A DNA stretch of 64,000 nt from Arachis hypogaea (lineage: Eukaryota > Streptophyta > Magnoliopsida > Fabales > Fabaceae). This document shows positions 36,609 to 50,020 of the stretch, in pieces. The stretch covers positions 11,586,810-11,650,809 of the forward strand of contig NC_092051.1 in the NCBI RefSeq assembly GCF_003086295.3. Direction: 5' to 3'. Positions within the stretch are counted from its first letter, which is position 1. Each line of letters opens with the position of its first letter. Both the position numbers and the translations under genes were made by a program. The notes beneath the pieces are model-generated. The model was given only the letters and a program-made list of their open reading frames with translations. It did not search any database and was not told the origin of the DNA.

Positions 36609-38403
36609 TCACACTACAACCCTACTTCGCTAACTAAATTGATTAAATCTCTCCATTAAATTAATTTTTTATATTTTTAAATTTATTTTTAATGCACTAA
36701 GTAGATTTATCGGTCATCTAGTTAAGTAATCAGCAAAAATAACTCTGATAGCGCGAATAATCATCTTAAAAAGATAAATTTAACAATAATTATATAAAAT
36801 ATTTTATATTATTAATACATTAAAATTTAACTGTTTTAATAAATGATAAAAGTTTATGTTTTCATTCAATTTTTTTTGAAAAACATTTGCATAATTATTT
36901 GAAAAATGTCTAAAAAGAACCTAGGTAAAAGTAAAATTTGATATCTTGACATTTTTTAATTTCAAAATTTTTTTGTCATTTGCATAATATAAATTGAAAA
37001 AATATATATAGTCTAAAATTTTCTATGTCGAAATAGAAAAATATTTCATTTTTCTAAATAAAGTATTATACTTTAATTTTAAAAACTTATTTTTTGCAAT
37101 ATATCTCATCATCATTCGTAGTAAATTTTGCTATATTAAAATTATATTTACCTCATCAATAATGTCTTTATTATTGCTAGCTTTCGAAATCTTCTTTTAC
37201 AAATATAAATCTATTACAACTAAAATGTCAATATTCTATTATCAGCTTATCATCTACAGTTCATACTGTTAAGTGGGTTTTATTTACAGTTATGTAAGGT
37301 TTTTATATTTTTTATTTTACGGGAATATTATTGTCTATCTGTTTTTCCAAAACATGTCACATGTGAGCTTGGTTATTTTTTATACAATAAACCTTTTTTT
37401 GTGACTATTTATACAACAAACTTGATTATTTAATCAATAATTACAATTATATATTATTACTACCAAATTAATACACACTAAAAGTGACTTCAATTCACTA
37501 TTTTATTTAGTCACCAAAAAAAAATCACTATTTTATTTATTAAATATAATAATAATACTAATAATAAGTGTGAGATTGAGTGATATAGTAAATACTATGT
37601 TTATCTTAATAAATATTCTTAAAGTATAAGTTTTAAAATAATATAATAAATAAATATTTGTTTACTAAAGCTTACATTATTTATTTCTCACATAAATATA
37701 ATAAGAGAAAATTTTGTGCATACAAATTTAACCCATCAATTTTAGTACATGCATACTAAAAATGTCTAACTAACTTGATTTAAAATACATCAAATGATTT
37801 ATGGGTTTCAAAAATATTTATTTACGTGTCTACTGTCTATCTACATGTGTTTTTTTATTATTATTCTTCTCAAAATTTTCTTGTATTTAAATATAACATA
37901 CTAAATTTATGTGTATATAAGAATTACACATATAGTTTAATCAGTCTCTCTAACTGCTTACAGACATCAATTTAATTTTCATCAGGTCATAATTCATTGA
38001 TCATTTTAATTCATGATGGATCCATCGTTATTATTTTGCTAATGCATATCGTTAAGTAATACGCTATTTCTTAATTATATAATAGTTCTGAATTAGTTGT
38101 TGCGTTTATCAAGATAATAACTTTCAGTTCAAGTCTCCATTGAATTATTCAAGTTCAGATTCTGTTGATACACACAGAAAAGAGCCACCTCTGGTGTTTT
38201 ATACATAACAGTAACATAAGCAAACTTCGTTAAAATGTATGCAATTACTGGTTACTTTGGAGAGCACAATTTGAAAGTGACATGCTTCACTGTGTTTATC
38301 AAAAAGAAGAACATAACAGGGGTGATGCATATTTGCAAATTAATAAATCTACATAGCAAGAAAGAAAGAAAGAGAGCAATTACCTCAGACACTTATTAAG
38401 GGG
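36609..38403. other. AT-rich spacer
   Basis: UTP14 promoter side, then gene-free AT-rich DNA. No repeat family or RNA recognised. Confidence 0.45.
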
Positions 38404-38523
38404 TGAGAAACCCGTGTTGGAGAAGGGGAGCGCGTGCAAAGTGTTCATCAATGGCATTCGGAAGAATGTGTCAAGAGAATTTGCACGTGCCCTGCTTCTC
38501 CAACAAGGAGTTTCTCATCCATT
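38404..38523 (-). ncRNA. MIR164: MIR164 microRNA precursor
   Basis: The - strand segment 38502-38482 is a 21-mer starting TGGAGAAGCAGG and ending CACGTGCA, identical as I know it to mature miR164. The other arm, 38436-38416, reads CACGCGCTCCCCTTCTCCAA plus C, a miR164*-like strand. The two pair at 16 of 19 positions with exact 2-nt 3' overhangs. The stem extends outward (GAGAAAC...GTTTCTC) and the loop is about 45 nt, normal for a plant pre-miRNA. miR164 guides cleavage of NAC transcription factor mRNAs (CUC1/2, NAC1, ORE1) in organ boundary formation, root branching and senescence. A TATA box lies about 50 bases upstream. Confidence 0.92.
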
Positions 38524-38570
38524 AGAACTCGTTTAGTTTGAAGTGAGAAAAACAGTGAGAGAAGGGTGGG

Positions 38571-38578
38571 TATTTATA
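38571..38578 (-). promoter_or_regulatory. TATA box of MIR164
   Basis: TATAAATA on the - strand (CCACCTATAAATACCC context) about 50 bases upstream of the precursor stem. Transcription start is expected near 38540. Confidence 0.65.
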
Positions 38579-38770
38579 GGTGGTAATTTAGAGAAGCAAT
38601 GAGTGAAGTGAGGTTGCTGAGTAGAGAGAAAAGAAAGGGAGTCTGGCAAAGCATGATGGCAAGTACACACAGAAATTCAAAGAAGGGATATCGAAGGAAA
38701 CCCAAAATGAGTGATGTCTGCTTTAATATCATAAAAAAGCCAACAACTCCTTTGTTCATATTGAGGTTCT

Positions 38771-38796
38771 TCTCTCACTCTCACTCTCACTCTCAC
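38771..38796. repeat. (TCTCAC)n simple repeat upstream of MIR164
   Basis: Four tandem TCTCAC-type units. On the MIR164 strand it is a GTGAGA tract about 200 bases upstream of the TATA box; GAGA tracts can be regulatory in plants (inference). Confidence 0.6.
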
Positions 38797-38799
38797 TTG

Positions 38800-41140
38800 A
38801 ACACTTTGGCCACTTGTTTTTCCATTTGTACTAACTCCAATGGCAGCCTTTGGATCAACAATGATGGGTCCCACCATGCATATATACACATGTAAGTGGC
38901 TTGCATCTTTAATTTCCCTTTGCATAGAATTGGATGGTGCAAGCAGCAGGAGGAGAAGAATAATGTATGAGTGCACGTAGGCTTTGCGTGTTGGGCGCAA
39001 GTTTTTGAGTATGGCATGTGTTTGTGTTTGTGTTTGTGAGAGAGTGAGAGAGGTTCTCCCTAGGTAGATATCATTCCCTATATACAATAGGGTCTTTGCC
39101 CTTTTCCCCCAAAGTTTTTGGTGGTTTAACAGAGGCTACAACTGCAAGAATTTCAAACACTTAACCTGCAGAAGAAAAAGGGAAAGAAAAAAATATGGTA
39201 AAGCAATGAATATGGGGTGAATACTAACAGTGAAGGACACATAACTTCCACACCAGGCAAACTTGGTTTTCAGCAAACATAATCATTGTTGGATCAGGAC
39301 ATATTATTATTTTAATACTGTTAAATTATAAATATAAAAGTTGCGCCTTTTATCTATGTCTTGGTGAATTTTGTCCTATAATAACAACAACTTATTTATT
39401 TTCTGATATGTTTTATTCTCTAAACAAATTTGTATCTCTTAATATTTTTGTAGTTATTTGGCCTTAAATAATATTTCATAAGTTTGTGGTCAATATGTCT
39501 CTTGGGGTGTTAATCAAAGATTTTGATTCTTTGTAGAACCCACATTTAATTTAATGGATAATAATTATTGGTGATGGGTGACGACTATGTTCTGTTGATA
39601 GCAGATAATTATATTGCGGCAGAGAATGAGAAAAACCAGTGGCGTGGGAGAATAGGTTAAATATGGATTTAAGAGAGTGTCATACATACATTACATGGCT
39701 CACACGACACACTCATGTAAGCTTGGCCATCATTATTTGGATTTGGTGAATCGGTCACCCACTGCCATTGCCATACAAGTTGAAATAATGTGCTCAAAGC
39801 AAAGGCCAAAGGTTAAAAAAACAAAAGCCAAAAGTGAAAGAGTGCTTGCATGCCTAAAATTTGATAAGGGATACTTACGTGTGATGTCCATGTAAGGAAG
39901 GGTACTTTTAGTGTGATACAAAAGATGGATTGGAACTGTTACCACTTTGAAATGGCCATGCCTCTCTACCTCTATGTCTATCTTGTGGAAGAAGAACATA
40001 GATTCTGGCTGAGGTCATTATCAAATCTAAGGGACTTAAATATTGGCGTGTGCGTCCTGCATTTGGTATGCAGTGAAAGCTTTATTTGGTCACACACACA
40101 CCCATTATTCAAAGGCTTTTTGAAACTCAATCATGCCTCCCAAACAGCTAAATTTCTACAGCAATTCATGTCTGTTTTTCCACTATGCTTCGGAGAAAGG
40201 AACAGCAATCAAACAAAAAAGGCTTCTCCCTTGTCCATTAAATTTGGGAACTCATTAAGTCTTCAATGCTAAAGTGAAAAAAACAAAAACAAGGTACTTA
40301 CCATTGCCACATACATACACATACACTCTCTTTTTGACAAACATCACCCAGTTCTGTTTTTCCTTTCTGCTATTGAAGTATCGGTATTTGAAATAGAACA
40401 CTCAGATTAACTAGCCCAATTAAAGTATTAAACCATTAGGAAATGTCTATTTAATAAAAGAATAAAAATATACGATTTTAAGTAACAAATATACGATTTT
40501 AAGTAGTGTGTCTACATTACCCTTGGCTCCAATACAATATCACAATTCACAATAAGTCTTTTTTAAACAGGAATGGCAAAAGTGCATTAAGGAATTCCAT
40601 TTAGCCAAAACGAAACGTGAACAATTTAAACTCTCACAAATATTTCAATACAGGCTAGAATAGGAGCATTAGGGTAAGAGTATCAGATCATCAGCATGCT
40701 ATTTACCAACTTTATTTTCATATATAATGCATATGCAAGCATGTTGTGTGTACCCTTGCTCAAAATCGTTATTTTTCCCACTGATATAGTGTTTATGCTA
40801 AAACTTGAGGAAGCTTTCAGGGAGGATCACCAAAATCCAAATGGTTGTTGACTTGGTCACTAAAGACGAGCCTTCATAAGATGGCACAAATACAAGACCA
40901 ATAAAACTTCGACAAGGTGAAGTAATTTTGTAACTGTTAAATTTGAACCAGAAAGGGATGTATTGAATACGAAATTTTTTCAATGTAGAAGTCATCACCC
41001 TAACTACAATCATACAAGAAACATGGCTGCCTAGGGTAAACATCAATTATGCAGATACATAACGTATGAGATGAATTAACAATTCTACTTTGAAGATATA
41101 AGACGCCATTTTCACACCACAAGTTGAAGAAACCACTAAT
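38800..41140. other. Spacer between MIR164 and the snRNP gene
   Basis: The left part is the distal MIR164 upstream region, including a TGTGTTTGTGTTTG tract and GAGAGAGTGAGAG (about 39016-39052). Positions about 40800-41140 are probably the 3' UTR of the snRNP gene. Nothing else recognised. Confidence 0.45.
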
Positions 41141-43618
41141 CTATTTCTTGGCATAAGTTATCAACATCGGGTTATGTGGTGTTATCTTGAAACCTTGTAG
41201 GGCCTGCATTGCTACAGTTGATTGCATCTCATCTCCATATTCCACAAATGCAATTCCTGGCTTCGCTTCCACCATCCTAACTTCCTTGAAACCAGGATAT
41301 TGAAGAAAGAGCATTTGCAGCATCATGGGAGTTGTCTCATTGGGTAGATTTTGAATGAAGAGAATATTGTTTGGTGGGGCAGGAGCCTCAGGTACCATAG
41401 ATTTTGCACCACCTGGATACGATACCTGGGATAGTAGCAATATTAGAAAAAAGAGTATAAAATAAAAGTAAAACCAACTAAGTAGACATGGTGATCAGGA
41501 ACACAATGAAACACATTGTTCATGCTTCAGCATGTCATCTCTTCTGACTTTCAAGCAATGACAATAATCTCTTTCCTCCCACTTTAACCAACAATACATT
41601 TTCCAGGAAAACCAAAGAAGAAAATTTTCCTGATTCGGTTCAATTTTCTACAAAACATGACCAACCCATATTCTAGTCTTAGAAATCATGCAGCTAGTTT
41701 CACACCACGAATGAAATTGGTAAATTGAGGTGCAACTAGTCACTAGAAAACTAGTAGGTGTTTTACATGATCATTGACTAAAAAATAAACAAGAAAGTGA
41801 GGAAACTTACAGCAGGAGCTGCACCATAGGCACCAGCATATGCTGGATTTACGCCCATTCCAGCTAAACCAGGATCAACATGGTCCTTCCGTTTTTTGCC
41901 TGCATCATAATGTATCAGAGTCACTTTCATAAAAATTCCTTCCGCATCTAAATGCAACTCTTGACTGTGCATACACAAACTGCTATGGCCAAATTTTACA
42001 CAAGCTTGTCAGCAAACGCTTTGATCCATCCCAGTTTCTCAGAAGTCAAAACTAGAGGAATCCAGTTCCTTGCTTATTTTTTAGGTTTCTTTTAAAAAAA
42101 AAGGTTCACTATTTTGTGAAATTTAATAACTACATTTAGATGCCTGAGTTTTAAATTTAGGTTTTTACGGCCATAAAGTTTTAAATTTACATTATATAAT
42201 ATCCATAAAACATAATAGAGAATTAGGAGTGTTGTACCTTTGTCATCATGCCTCTTCCGTTTTTCTCTCGGGACAAAGGTACCATCAGCTTTTGCTATTA
42301 TATCTGATTTAGTCTTTGCATACTGTATTTTCTGCATACGTTGAAATATTTCAATTTCTTGCAGAAGAATAAGTTCTAAAACATTGACAGGAACAGAGTA
42401 AACTATAACATATCTAAATCAGCAGCAGAAACTAAGGAGGTGAAGTAAAAGAACATGCAAGTTGCTTGAACAAATTTGTTCCATTTTCCACAAAGAAAAC
42501 AACAAAGCAATCTTTTTTCTTTTAATGCCATGTGTAATTTCGATAATATCCTTTTCTCAAGATAAATTCCAAGACAAACTGATACATGATCAGCAAATAG
42601 TTTTTTATGGCATTTGAGCGAGAGATTTGCTATATAACCACTAACAGAAATATATTCATCTGCTGCTAGATGAATCTAAAATCAGATTTGATTCATGAAC
42701 TTTTCATTGAGGCTTGTTTAATAAAATTAATTGTGATAACATTCCCTTGTGACTGAAAGTGAATAGGATTTATCTACAAGGCCCCAAACCCTAGTGTTGG
42801 TGGTTTAGTTTAAGATGGCAAACCACTGACTAGACTCCTAGTAAATTATGATAGCTGAGATACCTTGAGAACAAATATTGATATATTGTACTCGGCCATT
42901 TCTTAGCATCAATTTTTCTCAGAGTCATGGATTATTTCTTTCTAAGATACAGGGCTAGTCCAATTAAAGCTCTTCCTAATTGGTTTAGGGAACTGCTTCT
43001 ACTGATTAAATAACAAAACCGATAGCCAATATTGCCACTCATCACAAGGGATGAACAATGTAATGCAAATTGAATGAATAATCAAAAGTATTTCCAAAAG
43101 TGCTCTCAGAATTCCTAAGCACGCCAAACAGTAAAATCAAAAGTTCAGAAGCGAATCAAACGAAAATTACAGCTATGCACTCAATACAGGTAACAAACCG
43201 AAATATACCCAAAAAAGAAAAAAAAAAAATCAAAGCTGAACTGAAGGAAGAAGCTGGTACCATTGGCTTATCGTAGAAGGGAAAACCTTGCATTTGTCTA
43301 AGAGCATTGGAAGCAGAATTAACATCCTCAAACACCACCCAAGCTTGACCCTTGTGCTTCAGAGTCTTGAACGCTAGCACTTCCAGTATCTTCCCGAACT
43401 GAGAGAAAACAGCATGCAACGACTTCTTCAACTCTGAAGGGAAAAAGAAAAAAGAAGGAAAATTGAAATTGAAATCGAACAGAGTGGAAATGCGTGAATG
43501 AGAAGTGCAAAAACAGAATAGAAGGTGAGGTACCATCAAGCTTAATCTTTTCGTTAAGGTTGTTGATGTAGATGGTCATGTTCTGAGGGATTTCAGCGAT
43601 CGCATTGGGTTCAGACAT
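41141..43618 (-). CDS. U1A-type spliceosomal snRNP protein (U1A/U2B'' family)
   Basis: Five exons: 43618-43534, 43433-43261, 42331-42238, 41899-41811 and 41425-41141, all GT-AG with matching phases, 241 aa. The N-terminal RRM has RNP2 [10 protein letters not shown] and RNP1-like [10 protein letters not shown]; the linker [20 protein letters not shown] precedes a basic, Gly/Ala-rich spacer ([20 protein letters not shown]). The second RRM has [11 protein letters not shown] and [12 protein letters not shown] and ends LITYAKK. The protein binds the U1 snRNA stem-loop (or U2 if U2B'') in splice-site recognition. NEKIKLDELKKSL and [10 protein letters not shown] favour U1A; FPFYDKPM is also seen in U2B''. 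Start at the first [16 protein letters not shown]. Confidence 0.9.
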
Positions 43619-45697
43619 TTTGTTTCACCTGCGATTTCGATTGTTTCCGATGGAAAAGAAAGTGAGGAGCGAAGATGGTAAAACCCTAAGGCTAGAGCCG
43701 CTGCCGGAGACGGTGCTCGAAGCCACCATGAATAGCCAACACAACAACCAAGCTGAGTAACAAAACCACTGGGCTTTTTCCCCTGGGTCATAATGGGCCT
43801 CCCTAACTGGAATTTTATTTTATTACGGTTTGTTGGGCCAATATGAGTCCAATTACGAACTCACTGAAACCCAACTTGGGATGCGTAACTATTATGAATT
43901 ATAATTTGACTTTTGTATCACAGAGAATGCAAGCTCATAGCCTACTGATATGCAACTTGTGATGTCGAAGCGGTCAAATTGTTTGATTATTTTATACCTT
44001 TTATTATTCGATGATTCTAGATTTTCTGTATGCGGTTTTTATCATTTATTTTGATTTTGACGCGCAGAACTCGAAACTAATAAGTGCGTGTAAAACGGGT
44101 TTTGCTTCTAGTAACGATGAGCAGAGATGAGAATTATTGAGAAGGTTCTAAGAAGGTGTAAAGATGGATGGTGACAATTGTGAATTTTGCCGGTTATAAG
44201 TGGCTATTAGCTGGGTAGGCAGGCTTTCGGTGGTTCATGCACATGAATGTAATAGGAAAGCACGATTGCGATAGAAACGAATTGGGATGCAAGTGGATGA
44301 CTTGACTACCTTATATACCTAGTAATTCACGGATGTTGCATTAGTATTAGTTGCATTGCACTGGAACTAATTGACAAGGCAAGTTGTGGGGCCCGGCCTT
44401 CTGTGGAACTAGAACTCAAATAGGAGTTCGTTTAGTAAAGTCTTTTTAAGAAGTACTATAATGTTTTTTTTATAAATTACACAGATTATGCCCTATTGCC
44501 CTTACGTTTATAAATTTTTATAAGATAAGATAAAGATGTTTTTAAAAATATTTAAAGTAAAGTGTTTTAAAAATAATTTGTGTTTGTCAAAATTAAAAAA
44601 TTTAATATAATTTTATATATTAATTAATAAAAAAGATTTCATTCTTTTTTTAAAAGATGTTAAAATGATTTTTTTAATTTATAAAATATATATTTCTCTA
44701 TCTTACAATTTAAAAAAAATTAATCTATTTTAAATTTTTTGTGTTAATTATTGTCAATTTTATTTATTTTAAAAAAAAAATTTACAAAAATATTTTTTAA
44801 TAAAAATTTATTTTTTAATAAAATTTTATTTACTAAAATATCTTTTAACAAATTATTTTTTAGTGAATAAATTGTAATTTTTCCAAATATCCTTTAAAAT
44901 ATTTTTTAATAATTAAATTATTTTTTACTAAAATATTCTTCAATAATTTTTTAGCTACTAAATTATAATTTTACCAAAATTTTTTTTAACAACAATTTTT
45001 TTAATAATTTTTATTGTTAATCTCATGATATCAATACATATTATTAAACATGATTTTACAAGTTTAGTTTAACATTTTTTTATATTTTTCTATTAGTGTC
45101 ACGGGAAAAAATTTTAATTTAATATTAAAATGATATGCATTGATATCACAATTTAATCACTAAAAAAATATCAAAAGGTGTTTTAGTAAAAAAATAATTT
45201 AATCATTACAAAACATTTTAAAATATAATTTAATTACTAAAAAATAATTTATTAAAATATATTTTAGTACATATAATTTAATCACAAAGATATTTTAAAA
45301 GATATTTTCTCTAATTAATATTTAAATTTAATTTTTATATTAATATTATTATAATATTTTAAACTTTGAAAAAAATTATTTTACTAAATATATTTTTTAT
45401 TGTTTGTATTTATTAAAAATTATTTTTAATTTAATTTATTAAATATAGATACTATAATTTTTAAAATATTATTTTTTAAAAACTAATTTTTATAAATAAT
45501 TTTTAAAAAAGTAGAAGTTTTATAAAACCAGTCTAAGAAAGGCAAGTCGGCAAGTGCATTTCATGGTCATTCACTGGTTCATTGACCTCAGACGACTTAC
45601 CAGTTACCAGGTTCCAATTTTGACCAGGTCTAACCGTCTTATCATTGTTAATTTGACGCGCCTTATTCTCTTTCCTGGACCCTTCTCATTCTGAACC
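43619..45697. other. Promoter spacer between snRNP and LEA genes
   Basis: Divergent arrangement: both genes may use parts of this stretch. Positions about 44440-45530 are extremely AT-rich with degenerate inverted words (TTACTAAAATATCTTTT on the left, AAAATATATTTTAGTA on the right), possibly a decayed foldback element. Confidence 0.4.
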
Positions 45698-45706
45698 CTA
45701 TATATT
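45698..45706 (+). promoter_or_regulatory. TATA box of the LEA5 gene
   Basis: CTATATATT in the context ACCCTATATATTCACAC, about 130 bases before the ATG, followed by a pyrimidine-rich leader. Confidence 0.6.
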
Positions 45707-45826
45707 CACACTCCCTCTACGCCTCTACCCTCAAATATTCACAATACAGCTGCGGAGAGCTTCTTTTCTCTTTCTTCTTTATTCATTCAGAGATTATAAG
45801 CTTTCCTCGGTTACTTAGAATTTGAA

Positions 45827-46120
45827 ATGGCACGCTCTTTCGCTAACTCCAAGGCTCTCTCATCCCTCCTTCAAAACCAAATCTCGAAGGCTCTCACCGC
45901 CTCCCGTGGCTACGCTGCGACGGCAACAGGAAGCGTAGCAGCAAGAAGGGGAGGAGGAGCATCCAGCGCCATCAGAAGCAAGAAGTCTTCTTCTTCAGGG
46001 GAAGAGAAGGGAGAGAAGGTTTCATGGGTGCCTGACCCTGTCACTGGCTACTACAAACCCGAGAACATCAAGGAGATCGACGTTGCCGAATTGCGTGCCT
46101 CCCTTCTCAACAAAAAATGA
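45827..46120 (+). CDS. LEA5/SAG21-like late embryogenesis abundant protein (LEA_3 family)
   Basis: A single-exon 97-aa ORF starting MARSFANSKALSSLL. The Arg/Ser/Ala-rich, acid-free first ~35 residues, ending RGYAA, look like a mitochondrial presequence. The C-terminal block EKVSWVPDPVTGYYKPEN, then KEIDVAELRASLL, is the LEA_3 (PF03242) signature. Arabidopsis SAG21/LEA5 is a mitochondrial protein induced by oxidative stress, drought and senescence. A Gly-rich, Ser/Lys-rich linker lies between. The start is supported by the conserved MARSF and the TATA box upstream. No obvious stress element was identified in the proximal promoter. Confidence 0.93.
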   Translation: MARSFANSKALSSLLQNQISKALTASRGYAATATGSVAARRGGGASSAIRSKKSSSSGEEKGEKVSWVPDPVTGYYKPENIKEIDVAELRASLLNKK

Positions 46121-47490
46121 TTCAACTAACTAACCAACTCGTCCTTCATGCCTGGCTTAATGATTCGCTGCTTCACATGAAAGCCATGCCTTTAATTTAT
46201 TTGCACTTGTTTCTTTGTTCTATTGTTACAAAAATCTAATGGAATCAACTTCATTATATGAAAACCGCACTCTGTTCTCTTCTCTGCTTTCAATTCAATG
46301 CCATAGTTTTCTTTTTATCACATTAATTACATTAAGTTACGTTGGATCAAGCTCTTGAGAAATTTTGTAACATGAAAAAAGGAGAATTTAATTTCTTTTG
46401 AATTAATACAAATTATAAAGTCAACAGTGATATCACTTTAAAAATTTTATATGTTGATACTGTTACTAAATTTTCCAATTGACACTTGAAAGTATATGTA
46501 TATAGCAAATCTAATTTCTATATATGACCCATGAATGGTGCTGGCTCCACTACCACCTTCTGCGGACATGATTGTCACACATGGCTATACTCGCGTGCTA
46601 TGCTTTTAAGATAATTTTTTTTTTTTTTAACTATTCTACCGGTATTAAAATCAGCTACTAATATAAAATATATATTAAAATAAAATATATATTAAAAATA
46701 AATTAAATTATACATATATATAAATATATTAATAACTGATTTTTTAGTATACAAATAGTATTTTTTATATCTTTACTAATCATCCAACCATTAGTATAAC
46801 TTTATTCTAATATACATTTTGAACTCACGCAAAGTGAATTACATGTCTAAATGTTTAAGCAACGTAGCAACAATGATAATCACGGTACTTGATTATTTAA
46901 TTTGATTACACCATTTATGTGAAGCCAATAATTTTAAACGAGAATTTGATAGCAGTAGTATACGATTTTGTTTCTCTTTCTTTTACGTACGTGTGGAAAA
47001 AAAACAAAAAACAAAAAACACGAGAATGACAGAGGAAGAGTTTAAATGCAAATTGGAAACTACATACTCCTATTTTGTTGGTAAGTAATGCTTACTGAAT
47101 TCATTTATTTTCTAATACACGCATGCATGATTTTTTTTTTTAATTAAAAAACATTTAAAAGACAAAGTGTGTGTGGCAAGTAAATCTTAATTAATTCAGA
47201 AGATATGTTGTGAAAAAGAATGAGTATTGGATTTTATAATAACAGCAAATGAGTATTGGAAGCAGTCTACTTTAATTGAATAAACCGCCCAAGCAAGAAA
47301 CAAAACCCCATTATAATAGTCCCATGAGATTCCTTTTTCCAGCGCATGCATGTGGATAAAGTTCCACTTGTGACCTAAACATTCGACAAAATCTCTCATC
47401 TACTTCTGCATTTTTATTAATTAGTTACTTCAAATTATTGGACTATACATGAATAATATCATGACTTCAGAATTGTAATTAATAATTGAG

Positions 47491-47549
<59 letters not shown>

Positions 47550-49288
47550 TATCGGTATATGTGGTATGCCATTGCTTGGTCCAACAGCAGATTAATCTGC
47601 CACCACATTTTTATAAGAAACTAACACTAATATTTACTATAATATCAATAAGTGAGTAGTTTAACTTTTGTGCTCAGTTGCTCACATTCTTTGTTTGCTT
47701 GGTTATATACACCGAATCGGACTATATAAAGAGTAGACCATATTATGATTTGATTCGTCATCTTGTGTGATTATTCCAATTCCAATATTCATCACTAGCG
47801 ATAGCCTCAATAACAAATTTTGATGCAATCTAAGAATTAAATTACACACTTTAAACAATTTTTTGAATAGGGTGTATTGGTTTGGCAGGGTATAATAATT
47901 CATATGAGGTATGATACATAATCGGTAAATATTATTATTTTTTATTAGTAATAATTTATATATATATTTATAAGTATTTTAATTTGTACACAATAAACAT
48001 ATAATTTACATTTATATTTATCAAAATTTTATACATATAAATTAATATAGTTTGTATCTATATTTTTTAGAATTTACACACATAAATTAATAAAATTTAT
48101 TTATTAAAACCAATTTAATGTTTATACTCGTCAAATAATAATAAAAAAATATAAAAAATTGTTGGTCTCAAAAATTTCTTTAATTGATATTTCAACCAAC
48201 TAACGGGATTTGGAGATCAATTATACCACTTATGGAATTGGAAATTGATGAATGATGAGTCACCGTCATTCACCACCACCAGTGCTTAAATTTTCATATT
48301 ATTATGTGGAAGCTAAGATCTAAAAATAATGTTACACCTAATTCAGATGAAAGGCTACCTGAAAAGTAGTTCTTTCCTAATAATTGAATTACAAACATAT
48401 GTATAAGAGGGAAGCATGCGATGTTTACCATACAAAGGAGTGGACAATAAAGATCCCAGTGAGTGTGAGACTATTCAAATGTATGATGAAATAAGTCTGT
48501 TAAACTACTGTACATAAGCCGACAACGCCACTTCAATTATTATCATTTGGCGTATGAAATTCATCATGAAATATAGTATTGAGTAGAGTGACAAATAAAT
48601 TTCTAAAAATTTATATTTTGGATAGATTATTTTAAAAAAAATATTAATAAAATTTTTTAAAATAATAGATATAAATATATTATTTTTAAATTAATCTCTA
48701 TAATTAGAATAAAAATCTTAATTTAAACTAATTTTATTACTAACTTTTTGAAAAAAAATTAAACGGTCCGAAATATAAATCTTCGAAATTTATTCGTTGT
48801 TTTACTCTTGTATTATACGAAGAGTTTGAAGAAGCAAAATGCCAAAATAGTAAGTGAAACTTTCAACATTAACGGCTTTTATCCCAAGGGACTACTTTGT
48901 TAGATTTAAGTGTGAAACACGTTTGGATACATGTTCTCTCCTGATTTGAAGAAGGGAAACGAAGATTTTAACGTTCATTACATTGTAATATAAAAGTCAA
49001 AGGCCGCGCTACATTAGAAGAAAAGTCCTTTCCATGTGTCTAGAAAGAGCAGCCAAAAATTAAAGCCGGGAATTATGCTCTGCTTGGATCCTTCTTTCAA
49101 CTCACAATCATGGCACCTTTCAAATATTTTATTCCTAAAATCAAAATCATATACATAATGGTATTCCTAATTTGGTCTAGCTAAAAATAGTGTTGATTCG
49201 CAATTGAGTTTAATTTTTTATAGATGACATAGTTAAATCTTTTATGATATTGAATTCAAAAACATTGTTTGTGTATAAATAAACAGTA
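46121..49288. other. AT-rich spacer after LEA5
   Basis: The first ~150 bases are probably the 3' UTR. The rest has no supported gene; ORFs here are short and unrecognised. Confidence 0.45.
47493..47544. repeat. (AT)26 microsatellite
   Basis: An uninterrupted AT dinucleotide run of 52 bases. Confidence 0.9.
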
Positions 49289-49495
49289 GACACCTACTCA
49301 AATAAAGATGTTAAAAACATCTTCTTATGAAGAGTCTTGTGTTAAAAGTGTGCTTTATTTGTTTAGCCACACTTTAGAGAAAGATAATATTTTTGTAACA
49401 TATCAAAATCAAACTCTTCAATTCATCATCTAATGGTAGAAAAGATACATCTTTACATAAAGATAATTGTAACATTTTTATAGTAGTATCCATCT
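49289..49495. repeat. Dispersed ~207-bp MITE-like repeat, copy 2
   Basis: Matches 23645-23850 over its whole length, with substitutions. No coding capacity. Confidence 0.6.
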
Positions 49496-50020
49496 AAACA
49501 GTATATACCTAATTAGCAAATAGTAATTCATTTTGCAATTGGCCTAAAGAAGTCTCATTGTCTAATCATCATATTGGAATCTTATTCGCGAGGCACCACG
49601 ACCTCAAGAGTCAAGTCTTATGTTAGTAAGGTCAACTAATTTTCATTATTGGCGGCTCAAAGTCAAACAACATTCATGCCACGCAATAAACAGTAACACC
49701 ATTCAAGCCTAATGCCCTAATCTAATAATGAAGTAACCATGAATTGCAAATGCATAATGAAAAGGGGCCATTCAGTAAGCCATTTAAGAATGAGACCGAA
49801 CATCGACGATGCCATCTCCATTTCCGTCTAGATTCTAAAACTACACAAAACTCCTTTCTGCATAATTTGTGCGATTTTAATTTATGACTCTGTTTGATAA
49901 ACACAGACATGATCATATTTAGCGGCAAACACCATAGTCACAAAAGTAATTAAGCTAACGGGCAAAAACAATAGAGAACATTTGTATTTCATTAATTTAT
50001 AGGAAAAATTCAAAACGCAG

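Noticed and set aside
39677..40272. ORFs of 72-119 codons
   Set aside because: Overlapping, no domain or splice context; treated as chance.
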